Origin: Anthostomella pinea
Lineage: Eukaryota; Ascomycota; Sordariomycetes; Xylariales; Xylariaceae
DNA: 64,000 nt
Assembly (NCBI GenBank): GCA_963556695.1
Contig: CAUWAG010000012.1
Span: 930,001 to 994,000, forward strand
Direction of reading: 5' to 3'
The position numbers and the translations under genes are program-made. The notes beneath the pieces are model-generated. The model did not search any database. It worked only from the letters and a program-made list of their open reading frames with translations, and was not told the DNA's origin. Positions 53,547-63,451 of this stretch are shown piece after piece. Position 1 is the stretch's first letter. Every line of letters starts with the position of its first letter.

Positions 53547-54707
53547 TCGGGTTGTGTGGAGCCTATAACAGCAACCGCTCTGATGTCTGCCTAGGTTACT
53601 GACTCCATTATTGCTGGTCTCAGCCGAGGGGTTTGCACACGCCTGGGTCTCTTGAATAGGTTGAACTATAACGAAAAAGCATTTACTAGTCATTTGACAT
53701 GTCCACCAAGGCAATCCAGTTAAGAGTACATGCTCGAGTTCTAAAGTGCTACCTCTTTCTCACTAATGTAATTATGAAAGCCTGGCTAAGCAAAGCGGTT
53801 TTATTGTCGCAAGATAGGATACCTCTGGCTCTGCTGATCGCGCCCAAGCCGAGGATTCCTATATGCAGGGCTGTCTCGAGCTTCCATATAAAGCTGCACA
53901 TTCTTGCTAGCTGTAAGGGGCATTTCTACTCTTACTAGGGGTAGTTCACCTGACATGGCCGATAAGCCTTGCTTCATAAGGTAATGCTAGTATTGGGTCG
54001 TTCCGCACACTATCGGGTCGAAGCTCACCCTAGCATTGATCTGTTTAATAAGCGCTCTAACTACTAGCTACAAGGTAACCAACATAGTATGTCCCTGACC
54101 AAAAATAAGTATATATAAAGACCTCACTGGTCTAAGCATAGCACCGAGTTGTCCTTTGCCTAGATGCCCCGGGAGCGCCATGAGGCTGTCGATATCTATG
54201 CAAGTTATTTAGATACGGCATGGGAAACCGCATCCGTTATCAAAATTCGGTAACATTGCAGTGCGGCTATGTTTATACCAGCCAAGAACAATCCTGCGAC
54301 GCCGTTAAAAACCCTCCAATCTATCTAACCTGTTACAATTGGCTTGTCTGCATAACAATAGCAAGCACACTGCGCATTGGCGCGTCTCGACATTTCAAGA
54401 CTATCCTCTATTAATACGCTCCGGGCACATTTAGAGTGTATGGACGATATCGACCTTCCGTTACTTTCTGATCAGCCGGTCTGCTTGCCATTCGACCAAA
54501 TCACGGCCAGCAAAGCTTTACTCGATTCTCCGACCTTTGTCCCACCGTCGCACCCTCCTTCGCCAGGAACCTTGTATCCCGCACTATATCACCAGTAGTT
54601 ATTTTCTGTAAAGTCTATATACACGCCCACCAATACTTCCTGCGATAGTACGTGATCTAACTCATATAAGAAGATGGATCGTTCCAAGCTTCTTCTCATC
54701 ACTCATT
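53547..54707. other. No gene recognised
   Basis: A frame at 54377-54598 (LPFDQITASKALLDSPTFVP) has no domain but could be an exon of the zinc-finger gene that follows. Otherwise nothing is supported. Confidence 0.35.
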
Positions 54708-55196
54708 AACCCCGTACCTACCCATCATGGCAGTCAGGGTGCTGTGACAACTCTCAGTCGGAACCAAGAGGGCCGCCAGATCCGTTCGGAAGAACAGGCC
54801 CCAGTTGATGAGCAAGATGGCGATGAAGATGGTCATGGCAAGCCACTCGCTCATCCAGATATAACGGTGGCTGCTTCCGGCAATTTCAGATGTGACCATC
54901 CGGATTGCCTGAGGATGCGGAAGAGAGCTTTCCAGAGGCACGAACACCTGTAACGACATAAATTGACGTAAGTATGAACACAGTCATACCACCCGGACCT
55001 GGTTGACAGTGTCGTTAGCGTCCACGAGGAAAAGGTCCCAGTCGCTTGTCCATTTTGCAGTCAGGCTTGCAACCAAACAGACAATTGGCGACAGCACCTC
55101 AAGCTACATTGCAGACAAGGGGGCACGAATGCCCGGGTCCCATTTCACCATGAAGCCCCGGGATTCCTGGCAGCCGAGATGACAAAGATCGCATGA
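54708..55196 (+). pseudogene. C2H2 zinc-finger protein, broken
   Basis: Upstream part is Asp/Glu/Gln-rich. First finger FRCDHPDCLRMRKRAFQRHE...: C-x4-C-x12-H-x3-H, with TAA 54951-54953 falling inside HL-x-RH, where EHLQRH is the common fungal sequence. A short intron (GTAAGT at 54970 to GACAG near 55010) leads to a second finger CPFCSQACNQTDNWRQHLKLH (C-x2-C-x12-H-x3-H) and TGA at 55194. A likely transcription factor inactivated by a Gln-to-stop change. No ATG is certain at the 5' end. Confidence 0.7.
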
Positions 55197-55575
55197 CACC
55201 GTCCACATGGCCACAAGGGGGCAAAAGGGTAAAGGGCAATGCCGATGGTTCCTGGGACCGCAAAAGATCATCGCCTCAATTAGAATTACACGAAACCGCC
55301 GATAATTGAGGAGAGGGTGGAGATTGGAAGAGGATAGTGTGGGGCGAGCAAGGGGGGGCCGGGGGAGAAGGGGTGGTATAATAATCAGAGCTGCGGATTA
55401 ATAATCAAAAGACCCCTACCACCAGTGAGCATATAAGAGAGCGCATTTCCCGCCTGTTATGAACCTCGGTTTGGCTCAGCAGGGCAATTCCCTCTATAGG
55501 AGTCCTGTTCGAGTCTTTTCCTCCTCCTCCTCCTCCTCTTCTTATGATAGGAGTTGAGGAGTTGAGGAGTTCATC
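55197..55575. other. No gene; short CTC microsatellite
   Basis: (CTC)n near 55517-55535 and GAGTTGAGGA direct repeats near 55552-55568. Nothing else seen. Confidence 0.5.
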
Positions 55576-55860
55576 CTGTGCTCCAGCATCGGGGTCTGTT
55601 CGAGGCATCTCCAGACCCGTGACTATTGAGTTTCTTGCTCCAATACTGCTATCTGTTCGAGCCGTCTCCAGATCCGTGACTGTCGAGCGTCATGCTCCAG
55701 CACCGCTATCTGTTCGAGCCGTCTCCAGATCCGTGACTGTCGAGCGTCATGCTCCGGCACCGAGGTCTGTTCGAGGCATCTCCAGACCTGTGACTGTCGA
55801 GTCTCTTGCTCCAGGACCGAGGTCTGTCTGAGGTACCTCCAGATCCGTGACTGCCGGGCC
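55576..55860 (-). repeat. 57-bp minisatellite, about four to five units
   Basis: Units begin GTGACTRTYGAGYRTCWTGC at 55619, 55676, 55733 and 55790, with partial units at both ends. The period of 57 is a multiple of 3, and the minus strand stays open, encoding a 19-residue repeat (LEQIAVLEHDARQSRIWRR and variants). A shorter inverted relative is at 41060-41165. Confidence 0.92.
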
Positions 55861-56751
55861 CAATGCTGCAGTCGCAGGCGGCAGATGTTCCTCTCCATAC
55901 CCGGAGCCTTTCTGGCATCAATCAAGTGGTTGACCCAGTAGACACAGCAGTATCTTATCGCCGCCAGTGGGTCTGGGTTAGGTCTCCGTCAAGGGACATC
56001 CTCAATAGGGAAGCCCAGGTCGTGCAGTCCGTATATGTCACGTTTCAGTGTCTGGGATATGGCCTCGATCGACCTGGAGAAGATTTGGCCATGGACGGCT
56101 ACAACCCACCCACACAGAGCACAAAGGTCGACTCCGGAGCAACTGCGTCGGGCTGCAACCGTTGACGCACCACCAGAATTGCTGTGGGGAGATTCGGCAG
56201 GCGCAGCAGAGAGAGGGTGGTGAGTTGGGTCCTAAAAGCTGGAGTTGAAATTGAAAGCTGGGTGAGGCCCGAAGGAGAAGAGTAGTCTAATGGATGGAAT
56301 AACGTGCTTGAGGCGGCGCCATCGCGGCCTGGGCTTTCATATTCATTGGGTGGGCATTGAAGGTCGATGGTTTGCGTTCTCAGTGGAGCTCGTGAAGGTC
56401 GTTGCGTGCTTTGGGGTGGTGGGTTTGTCAGATGAGTCAAGAAAGGAGGAGCTGGGAAGCTGGTGCCGAGAGCTGTTGGAGGTCGGGGTTGGGCGTTTCA
56501 CCCAATCATTGGAATGATGCTACTACGCTCTTCCTGTTCACCGTCTGGGTGTGTATATCCTGCCATACGGGCGGACTGCGCTGGCATATTCGTATTGATG
56601 AATGCATTCTGGTTCACCATAGAGTTACTTCAAGTGCAAAGGTGGTTGGTACTACCATCGCCAGTATGGTCGTATTAGGAATGAAGTAGCGCTGTATTTC
56701 TGAATTGTAGAATCGAGACGTGTCGTTTGACATATTATCCCTGAATCCAGG
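55861..56751. other. No gene recognised
   Basis: Overlapping frames on both strands near 56099-56517 have no domain. Nothing supported. Confidence 0.4.
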
Positions 56752-57625
56752 TCACGAAGTCGTTCCGCCCTTCGCGCTAGTATCGGCGAGCTCTGGAAAC
56801 TGTTCCGTGCCCACGAGTTCTGGATGGTGAGCCTCCAGTTCGCTGACTTGAGTATTGTCCAGCTCCTGCGGTTTGAGTTGTGGAATGCAGTCAGAATGTA
56901 GTTGTGGCTTATCGTGGTAGTCCCCGGCCCTTGTGGTCTCCCGCTGCCGCTTTCGTCTCCTGTGCCATATGAATAGGGGTAACAGAACTAGCAACAATAT
57001 ACCGGTTGCTGAGCCAACTGCTGGTCCAGCGATCCATGCCTTGCTCCTGGAATCGCTTGTGGAGGCTGGTACGTCAGTTGTGGGTGTAGGCATTGTTATT
57101 ACAGATGCTGCAGCATACGGGTCAGTCTCGTATACTCTAATGCAGGTAGGTATATCGTACGCTGGCTCGAGCTCGACGTAGTGGCGACCAGACCGCCGCT
57201 CAGCGCCGTCGTCACAGTGAGCGTAAGTGAATGATCAGCCACCGTCGCCGTAAGTGTGGCAGTGACCTTCTCGGGTATCTCGTACCCCGCCGCCTCGCAG
57301 TAACCGACATACTCGTGGAATTTTGAAGACAGATTGAACTCATTTGCCATGCCGTTCTCTGCATTGATAATTAAGCAAACCTCGCACGCATTGTAGGCGT
57401 CGACGAAGCGGCTCCCTGGCCCGTATTCCTCTTTGGCGTTGCCGACGCTCAGGGTATACGCATTTGCATTTTCTTTGACGCTTAGTTACTTATCAGGACA
57501 GCAGACGTAGTGCATCGGTTTACTTACGACATGGGACATAGCATTGGGAGACATCATCTGGGTCCCGTGGGATGAGAAATGAGAGAAACCTCATGAAGCC
57601 CATAGCGGAATGCAAAGACGCGACT
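56752..57625 (-). pseudogene. Single-pass membrane surface protein, frame-disrupted
   Basis: Exon-like pieces on the minus strand: a short first piece ending DPDDVSQCYVPC at a GTAAGT donor near 57528; an extracellular part (AYTLSVGNAKEEYGPGSRFV, YNACEVCLIINAENGMANEF, FHEYVGYCEAAGYEIPEKV) with paired Cys; YVELEPAYDIPTCIRVYETD in another frame; then PTPTTDVPASTSDSRSKAW, a transmembrane helix VGSATGILLLVLLPLFIW, a basic stop-transfer HRRRKRQRE and a cytoplasmic tail rich in Glu/Leu to TGA 56752. This matches the usual layout of fungal plasma-membrane surface proteins. The shift between pieces near 57215 may be an intron or a frameshift. Exact family not recognised. Confidence 0.55.
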
Positions 57626-58387
57626 GATTACACAGCAGCCCGACAAGAAGAGAGATACGAAGGAAAAGAAAACATAGGAAGGCCAGTAATCGAAAACCTG
57701 TATATGTGGACCCCTCCCGACCTCTGACCCGGATAGGAAAGTGGTACATATTGATTGAATGTCAGCGTGAGCCGCAGACTGCATGCAGTATCTCACTCCA
57801 TTGGCCAAAGATCCGCCGGCCAGATCAGCCAAATGACACAACCCCAGCTCACCTGTCGGCTAGCCACCTGCGTAACTCGAGTCAAAGTGCCACGCACAAG
57901 TAGTGTTGACTGCCTATGTAGGTTCTGCATGGGGTCCGTTGTCCTAAGGCTCATTGGGGGTTGGTCAGGTCAGCTGAATGTCAAATCCTGAAATAATGTG
58001 CTCCGGGCTCGACACTAACAGGAATAAGCAGAATATTCTGCGAACGACGAGATGCGTCGCTTTATGCCTTGAAAAGACTTTGTCTGAAATATACTGTAAC
58101 AGTAAAGGGTAGGCGCTAACAACAGTTGGTTACGTCACTAACGCTTTTAAACTATAACACTATAAGTTAGCCAGCCACGCGTTAGTTATCAAATATCCGC
58201 TAGTTATTAAACATCCGTTGGCTGTTAAGAACCGTTAGCTATATATATACCGCTTATAACAATATTATATCTGTTATATGCATATATTTAGCTTAATTAC
58301 ATATATTTCGGGAAGTTTTTAGCACGAAAAATAATTTTTCTTTCTTAAGTTTTTTATGTATAAGAAGTTTTTGGTTTTTTGATATTT
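57626..58387. other. AT-rich stretch without genes
   Basis: 58090-58380 is AT-rich with repeated CGTTAGTTAT/CGCTAGTTATTAAA/CGTTGGCTGTTAA-type motifs, possibly a decayed LTR or local repeat. No gene. Confidence 0.4.
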
Positions 58388-58506
58388 GTCACGGCGAGCG
58401 TACTGGGGTGCTGGGACATGGCCTGCAGCAAGCAGCTATTACTCTATTAACGAGAATATCAAGACTAGAGAGGAAAGGAAGAGAGAGAGATAGGTACAGC
58501 GGGAGG
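58388..58506 (+). repeat. LTR-retroelement 3' internal end with polypurine tract
   Basis: Matches 39775-39894. It ends GAGAGAGAGATAGG...AGCGGGAGG, a purine tract immediately before the LTR at 58507. Confidence 0.7.
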
Positions 58507-58688
58507 TGTTGAATGGGAGCCGGAAATAGACACCGGAAGATCTCCAGTGGGGCAGAGACGCACAGGGCATCTGACCCACCAAGAAGACAGATGATCAATC
58601 TCTGTACGCTGAAGAAGCAGAGAAGAACAAGCACAAAAACAGAAGACACTTGACAACCTGGATAATCTGAACTCGCTTGCATCTGACA
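58507..58688 (+). repeat. LTR, family C, 182 bp (3' LTR remnant)
   Basis: TGTTGAATGGGAGCCGG to GCATCTGACA; partner at 41540-41714. Preceded by the purine tract, so it is a 3' LTR rather than a solo one. Confidence 0.78.
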
Positions 58689-58707
58689 GTAGTATACCGT
58701 ATCGGTA

Positions 58708-59192
58708 CAGTGGGGTGACAAAAAAACCGCACACCCCACCCAATTGATATAGTGACCACAATCGACCACCCGACTTCGCGATGTCACAACTATCGCAATC
58801 CTGCGTCGCATCCTTAGCAAGTTGAGGAATATGTACATGAAGATTTAGTTTATTTTTCGAAATTTTTAATACTTGGTATACCACCCCTTCGCTTCGATGA
58901 TCGCCGCGATCCGCTTCGGCATCGAATCTATCAGCCTATTAATCATGGCAACTTTAACCTCTTCCCACGCCCTCTCCGCGGCATCTATTAAACGGTCCAT
59001 TGAGTCAGCGTTAACCGGCAGCTCTCAAAGCTCGGGATTATCTTTGCAAATTTTCTGTTTGAGCCACGCCCAGAGATCTTCGATGGGGTTGAGATCAGGG
59101 GAGTAAGGGGGCCACTCTAACACAAGGAACCCGAACTCTCGGAGCCACTCCTTCAGCAACTTTGAGGTGTGAATGGGTGCATTATCCTGCAT
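58708..59192 (-). pseudogene. Tc1-type transposon, 5'-truncated transposase
   Basis: The terminal repeat at 58708 (CAGTGGGGTGACAAAAAAAC, then CGCACACCCCACC) follows a TA at 58706-58707 and resembles the end of the element at 13098. The minus strand encodes QDNAPIHTSKLLKEWLREFG, LEWPPYSPDLNPIEDLW (second Asp and Glu), a TGA near 59025, then RLIDSMPKRIAAIIEAKGWY to TAA 58866-58868. The N-terminal DNA-binding part and first Asp are missing; TTTTTTAG just upstream of the frame may be the end of an intron. Confidence 0.85.
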
Positions 59193-59445
59193 ACCTAAAA
59201 AACAAAGTACTTTATATTGTTTTTCCTATACAAATCCGCTAGTCGACTGGCAGATTACTTTAATCTTGTCTGATGATTTCTCTGAACTTAATCGTTATAT
59301 TTAGAGTAGATTGTCTTGTTTCTAGAATGTCTGCTGTTAGGCCCGGTGGCCGAAATGTCCTAATGGTCTCGCTATAAGTGTATGACCATCATGGCACTGC
59401 CACCTCCTAACAACCCCCTGTGGATTACGACAAATCCACCCCTCT
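59193..59445. other. 3' flank of the GH64 gene
   Basis: GTCGTAATCCACAGGGGGTT and GGTGGCAGTGCC (minus strand) are also found after the GH64 fragment at 29725-29785, so the duplication there included the 3' flank. Confidence 0.5.
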
Positions 59446-60750
59446 TCACGTCGGCACCCATCCCCCAACGTTAATCTCCAAGCGTACAGGATCAAACCCA
59501 GAAACCACCCCGGCATTGTTTGTTCCATTTACATTTATATCGTCATATGCGAACCCATACCCCTTTCCATCCGCTAGAAGCTCATGAATAATACGACTAT
59601 AATGATTTGTAGGATTTTTGTCGTAGTATAGACTGCGGTTGGCAGACGGCTGTATGCTCCCACCAGGTGTTAGTAGCGTACTGCGGGTAAATACTGCATA
59701 CAGAATAGGCACCATCGCCCGGTGGACGGCGTTGTCCTCTTCCAAAATGGCAAACGGCCCCGTATTGCAGCCCCAGATGTCTGCCTCGTTCGGTCGAGCA
59801 TGGCCGCGGTTATCGCCGTCGTAGTAGAGTATGTTGTCCGTCACGCGGCAGACCACCATATTACCGTCACTCTGAGTCCTAACTTTGAGATCTTTATTGT
59901 GATACTTTCCCCAAACTTTGTTAGTATAATCCACATAATAGCTCTTTAAGAAGGCGGAATTTATTGTGCTATATATGTTCAGCGATAGTACCCTTAATGC
60001 CCAGTTACCTGCAACAGTAGTGCACAAGGTGGTCCATGCTATGCCTTCTTCTATGGCCTGCTGGTGAAGCGCTTGGCAAATACGTGAGACAGAATCAACT
60101 GGGAGGCCTGCTACTGTTTGAACCGTACCATCAGCAAGGGTTAGCGACATGCCCAAGAGAAGTCCAACAAAGTCAACAAACGATAAGTTAGCATATATTC
60201 TTCCATTTAAAGTATAGATAAGCTCTAAAAATCCCCAGTCTATGTCGACAGAGGCAAACTCGGGGTTTGAGACGGTGGGTTCGATCAGATGGAGGGTTCC
60301 TGCTTTGTCAGTGTATACATAAAATTCAAGCTCGGTTGTGGACACCCAAACACGGTCAGAGACGAGATAGTCAGGGAGAGTAACTGCTGTATTAGAAATC
60401 CCTGTCTTGATCGGTATAGTTATAGACAAAGGGTCAACTCGATGCGAACCTGTTCCTGGCAGAGCCCTAGGCCAGTACCATGTCCCATTCGGACGTAAGA
60501 AAACCATAAACTCGAAGCGATCGCTTCCAGTGACGTACACAAAGGGCGAGCTCTCGTGTAGACTGGTTTGAAATGATAATGTTAGTGGCTTAAGCGAAAT
60601 GTTCTCGCTGCGACGAGCTGGATACGGTGCGGTTGGAGAGGTCTTAGGCATAGAGGTGCTTGTGACCCAATAACTGGGTTGAATGCCCGTTATTACTGTG
60701 AAAATAACAGTATTCGCTAATAGTCTCTTTGTAAAGGACGGTAGATGCAT
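59446..60750 (-). CDS. Secreted GH64 beta-1,3-glucanase, intact
   Basis: 434 residues from ATG 60748-60750 (an upstream in-frame ATG at 60912 would add 54 residues and hide the signal peptide). The N-terminus MHLPSFTKRLLANTVIFTVI is a typical signal sequence. Family signatures: FEFMVFLRPNGTWYWPRALP; VSTTELEFYVY; FASVDIDWGFLELIYTLNGR; GLLLGMSLTLADGTVQTVAG; and the C-terminal GYGFAYDDINVNGTNNAGV and RLEINVGGW. GH64 enzymes cleave laminarin-type beta-1,3-glucan to oligosaccharides and have a thaumatin-like domain. A role in wall remodelling or in attacking other fungal or plant glucans is inferred. No introns or stops: a rare intact host-type gene here. A 3' fragment of a second copy is at 29646. 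Confidence 0.88.
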   Translation of the reverse strand: MHLPSFTKRLLANTVIFTVITGIQPSYWVTSTSMPKTSPTAPYPARRSENISLKPLTLSFQTSLHESSPFVYVTGSDRFEFMVFLRPNGTWYWPRALPGTGSHRVDPLSITIPIKTGISNTAVTLPDYLVSDRVWVSTTELEFYVYTDKAGTLHLIEPTVSNPEFASVDIDWGFLELIYTLNGRIYANLSFVDFVGLLLGMSLTLADGTVQTVAGLPVDSVSRICQALHQQAIEEGIAWTTLCTTVAGNWALRVLSLNIYSTINSAFLKSYYVDYTNKVWGKYHNKDLKVRTQSDGNMVVCRVTDNILYYDGDNRGHARPNEADIWGCNTGPFAILEEDNAVHRAMVPILYAVFTRSTLLTPGGSIQPSANRSLYYDKNPTNHYSRIIHELLADGKGYGFAYDDINVNGTNNAGVVSGFDPVRLEINVGGWVPT

Positions 60751-61088
60751 AGCAAATGACGTTATACGGCATCGGAGTTGACGACAAGTTGAGGCTTCCC
60801 AGACAGTGGCAAAGGTAAGGGAGAAAGATTGGCAAAATCGAATCGCCTCGAGAATATACAGGGCAGTACGCTTAACCACGGTATAATTACAAGTGTGCTT
60901 AGCAGGCGACAACTTTATCTACTTTTACATACAAGCTACAAAACTTAGGACTGCGCAACAAGCTGACCTACAGCTTAACACTTGCGCGGATCCTTCCGTT
61001 ATGGGACTAAATGGCGGCAAATGGCCTAGAGTGACTTTTATGTCAAGAATCGGATCCTATGAGCAGTCGGATGATTATATGGGGGCCG
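60751..61088. other. Promoter region of GH64
   Basis: No gene. Nothing specific seen beyond AT-rich stretches. Confidence 0.3.
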
Positions 61089-61291
61089 TGTTGGATCTAT
61101 GCAATTCCAGCCTGTAAACCATCTATACCAAGACCCACATGTATGATTAGATAAGAGATAGATACCGGATTGCGAGGTTACTTAGCCAGACCTTCAGGTC
61201 CAGCTAGACCTCCCAATCCAACCATCAGCAACATCATGACCTTGACCCCATACTCGAGTATTATGATTGATTGTTCAAGCCTGTTCCAACA
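61089..61291 (+). repeat. Solo LTR, family A, 203 bp, TSD GGCCG
   Basis: TGTTGGATCTATGC to GTTCCAACA. Exact flanking duplication GGCCG at 61084-61088 and 61292-61296. Partners at 18138-18340 and 34638-34841. Confidence 0.96.
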
Positions 61292-61384
61292 GGCCGGGCA
61301 TTAACAGAGCATTAGCTTTGACTACGGGTCATTTCAGCCAGAGCCAGATCGAGCTTCGCAAACGCATGATACTCGGGAGAATTT

Positions 61385-61615
61385 TTGCGGTTTGGAGGCA
61401 AGTTTAAAGAATCGCTGGCGTACCTCATGAGCGCACGACAGGCAATAGAGCAATACAAGGACCTGATCTTCGCAGGAGATCTCCGCAACCTTGTCTGTGA
61501 CCTTGCCGACGTGCTACGAGACCTTGACAAGCCTGTCTCTGCGGAACAATATCTGCGCAAAGAAACCGATCGGCAGGACCCGAATCGTGAGGAGTTTGGT
61601 CTGGACCAAGAATAA
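61385..61615 (+). pseudogene. Helical-repeat (TPR-like) protein fragment
   Basis: FGGKFKESLAYLMSARQAIE, CDLADVLRDLDKPVSAEQYL reads like one or two TPR helices. No ATG and no flanking domain. Probably the 3' end of a host gene. Confidence 0.35.
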
Positions 61616-61683
61616 CTTTCCAGATGGTTGGTTTGCTGCGAACGTCGACATGGAGGAGAGGCTTTTCGAGCCTGGTCCTTCTG

Positions 61684-61766
61684 AGTGGCCTAAAAATGCC
61701 CTATTGGCCTTGTTGGTGCACCGCCACCTCCCTGAACGCCACGGTGGCTTGCGCGCCATTCAACAA
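61684..61766 (+). repeat. 83-bp dispersed repeat (partner 8767-8849)
   Basis: Almost identical to 8767-8849; flanks unrelated. Confidence 0.9.
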
Positions 61767-62030
61767 GACTCGCTTTGCGGGCGGCTTCAAAGTCTGGATC
61801 CAAGTTAAGCACCCCGGCTTCTTGCTGGTCCTCAGCCTCAACCTCTCCCTCGCCTGCGACTAGGCCAATGTCTAACAGCTCTTGTGAAACTGCTTTGACG
61901 GCCGCTGAACACGCACATATCCTTCCCTGTTCAGCTTGCTTTCCAGCAGATAATCACCCAGAGGTCCGAAACAGGGCCACTTGGCCCCACGAGTCACCCC
62001 CACTGAGCGTCCACGTGGCAATGGAGATCA

Positions 62031-62197
62031 TGGGATTGGTTGGACAACAATCAAAGAAGATGAAACATGATCATGAGCAGGGAGTGGATCGTGAACAGAA
62101 GCTGAATTACAGGTTGGGACTGAATTGTAAGCAGCACGTAAAAGGAGCTTGGCGTCCCAGCTTGGGGTTTCCTAGCTTCCAACATGTACGTAAATGA
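62031..62197 (+). repeat. Dispersed repeat, uninterrupted copy (partner 7492-7888)
   Basis: Corresponds to 7492-7888 without the solo LTR and with a single CTAGCTTCC-type unit instead of the tandem array. Contains HDHEQGVDREQKLNY-type coding repeats. Confidence 0.8.
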
Positions 62198-62518
62198 GTG
62201 GTTATGAGTGATTCATAGCCAGCCTCGGTTTTATCCGCACGTATCACCCTCCAAAATTGCAGAAGCTCTTCCCACTGAGATCATAGCAGCGGCCTGCTCA
62301 GCGAAGGCATACACGGATGCCGTGAAGGCACCCATCGCAATTGGGGTAACCGAGGCATCAGCTATGCATCAGCCACGCATCAGTCGTGCATCACCACCAC
62401 CTCATAGTCGTTAACGCGGCCATTGGTCGACCTGTCTTCCTCGTGACTGCTTCAAAGAAGACATCGAAGGGGCTTTTTGTTGCGTGGTCAGTTGACCCAC
62501 TTAGGCTGGCATATTGCC

Positions 62519-62600
62519 CACATCCACTGCAGCTGCGCACCACCTCCAGACCTTTAACAACAATAACACCAATACAGCAGATATGCAACCCTTTGGCCTT
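62519..62600 (+). repeat. Dispersed repeat fragment (partner 11175-11259)
   Basis: CACATCCACTGCAGCTGCGC and downstream similarity as described for 11175. Flanks differ. Confidence 0.75.
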
Positions 62601-62828
62601 CTTGCTGTAAAACGGTAGGCGAATCATCCGGCGCCCTGGCTCATGGCATATCGAACATTGACCAGCCACGGGCCCTTGCACGTCAGAACATTCTTGATCC
62701 CGGCTATAATTAGGGTAGAGGTCAAGATGCATCTGCATGAGTTGGCAGAGGACGGGCAAAGAACTTGGTTTGGACTGCGAGGATACATAGCCAGCCACCT
62801 TTACCAGGTCCTAATTCTCCCGAAAGAG

Positions 62829-63323
62829 TCACAGTTCTTTGAAGAGCCTTTTCTTTTCTGATCTGAGTTGTTTGATATGGATGTTGGCATACGCTAATCT
62901 GCCTTCGAGGAGATCGACAGCTGAATCCAACCGGCGGTTGTCATGCTGGAGACTCTCGTTGCGACGTTGGAGCCTTTCGTTGTCATTCTGGAGACACTCG
63001 TTGGCACGCTGGAGTCTCTCGTTGTCTTGCGTATCGCGCTGGATATCTTGGGCAATAACATCCAGTTGTTTCTGAGCCTCATTAAAGGTCTGATTGACAT
63101 TGTCGCAGAACTGTGTGTATAGCCGAGACAAGAAAATAAGTTCTGTATGTGTATTGCCTTGTTTGTATGGGGTAGACACGAGATGGCTGAAGCATTGTGG
63201 CTGGAATGTGTGGCTGGATGATTGGGTAGCGTCGATAATCTGATGAGGTTCACCATGATTTCCCTGGCAGTGGATGGGGTTGCCGTGAACCATATTTGGC
63301 AAAGAATGGCAATCTAGAAACAT
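62829..63323 (-). CDS. Coiled-coil protein with 14-residue repeats, 164 aa
   Basis: Uninterrupted from ATG 63321-63323. The first 60 residues are His/Asn/Ser-rich; from about residue 70 it is a long coiled coil, including near-perfect 14-aa repeats NERLQRANECLQND and NERLQRRNESLQHD (42-bp units in DNA, about 62935-63025), ending IKQLRSEKKRLFKEL. No signal peptide or membrane segment. Family unknown. One of four small coiled-coil genes in the window. Confidence 0.5.
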   Translation of the reverse strand: MFLDCHSLPNMVHGNPIHCQGNHGEPHQIIDATQSSSHTFQPQCFSHLVSTPYKQGNTHTELIFLSRLYTQFCDNVNQTFNEAQKQLDVIAQDIQRDTQDNERLQRANECLQNDNERLQRRNESLQHDNRRLDSAVDLLEGRLAYANIHIKQLRSEKKRLFKEL

Positions 63324-63451
63324 ATACGGTAGCTGTTGTCATGACTTGCTTTATAAAAAAGGAGGCAGATAAAGAAAATCCTCCTGCAAGCTATGGGTCT
63401 AGAATGTAGGCTTGTGCTGCTGAGCGAGATGACCTGTAATATTGTGGCGAC

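Noticed and set aside
58873..59106. Plus-strand 77-codon frame
   Set aside because: Antisense of the truncated Tc1 transposase.
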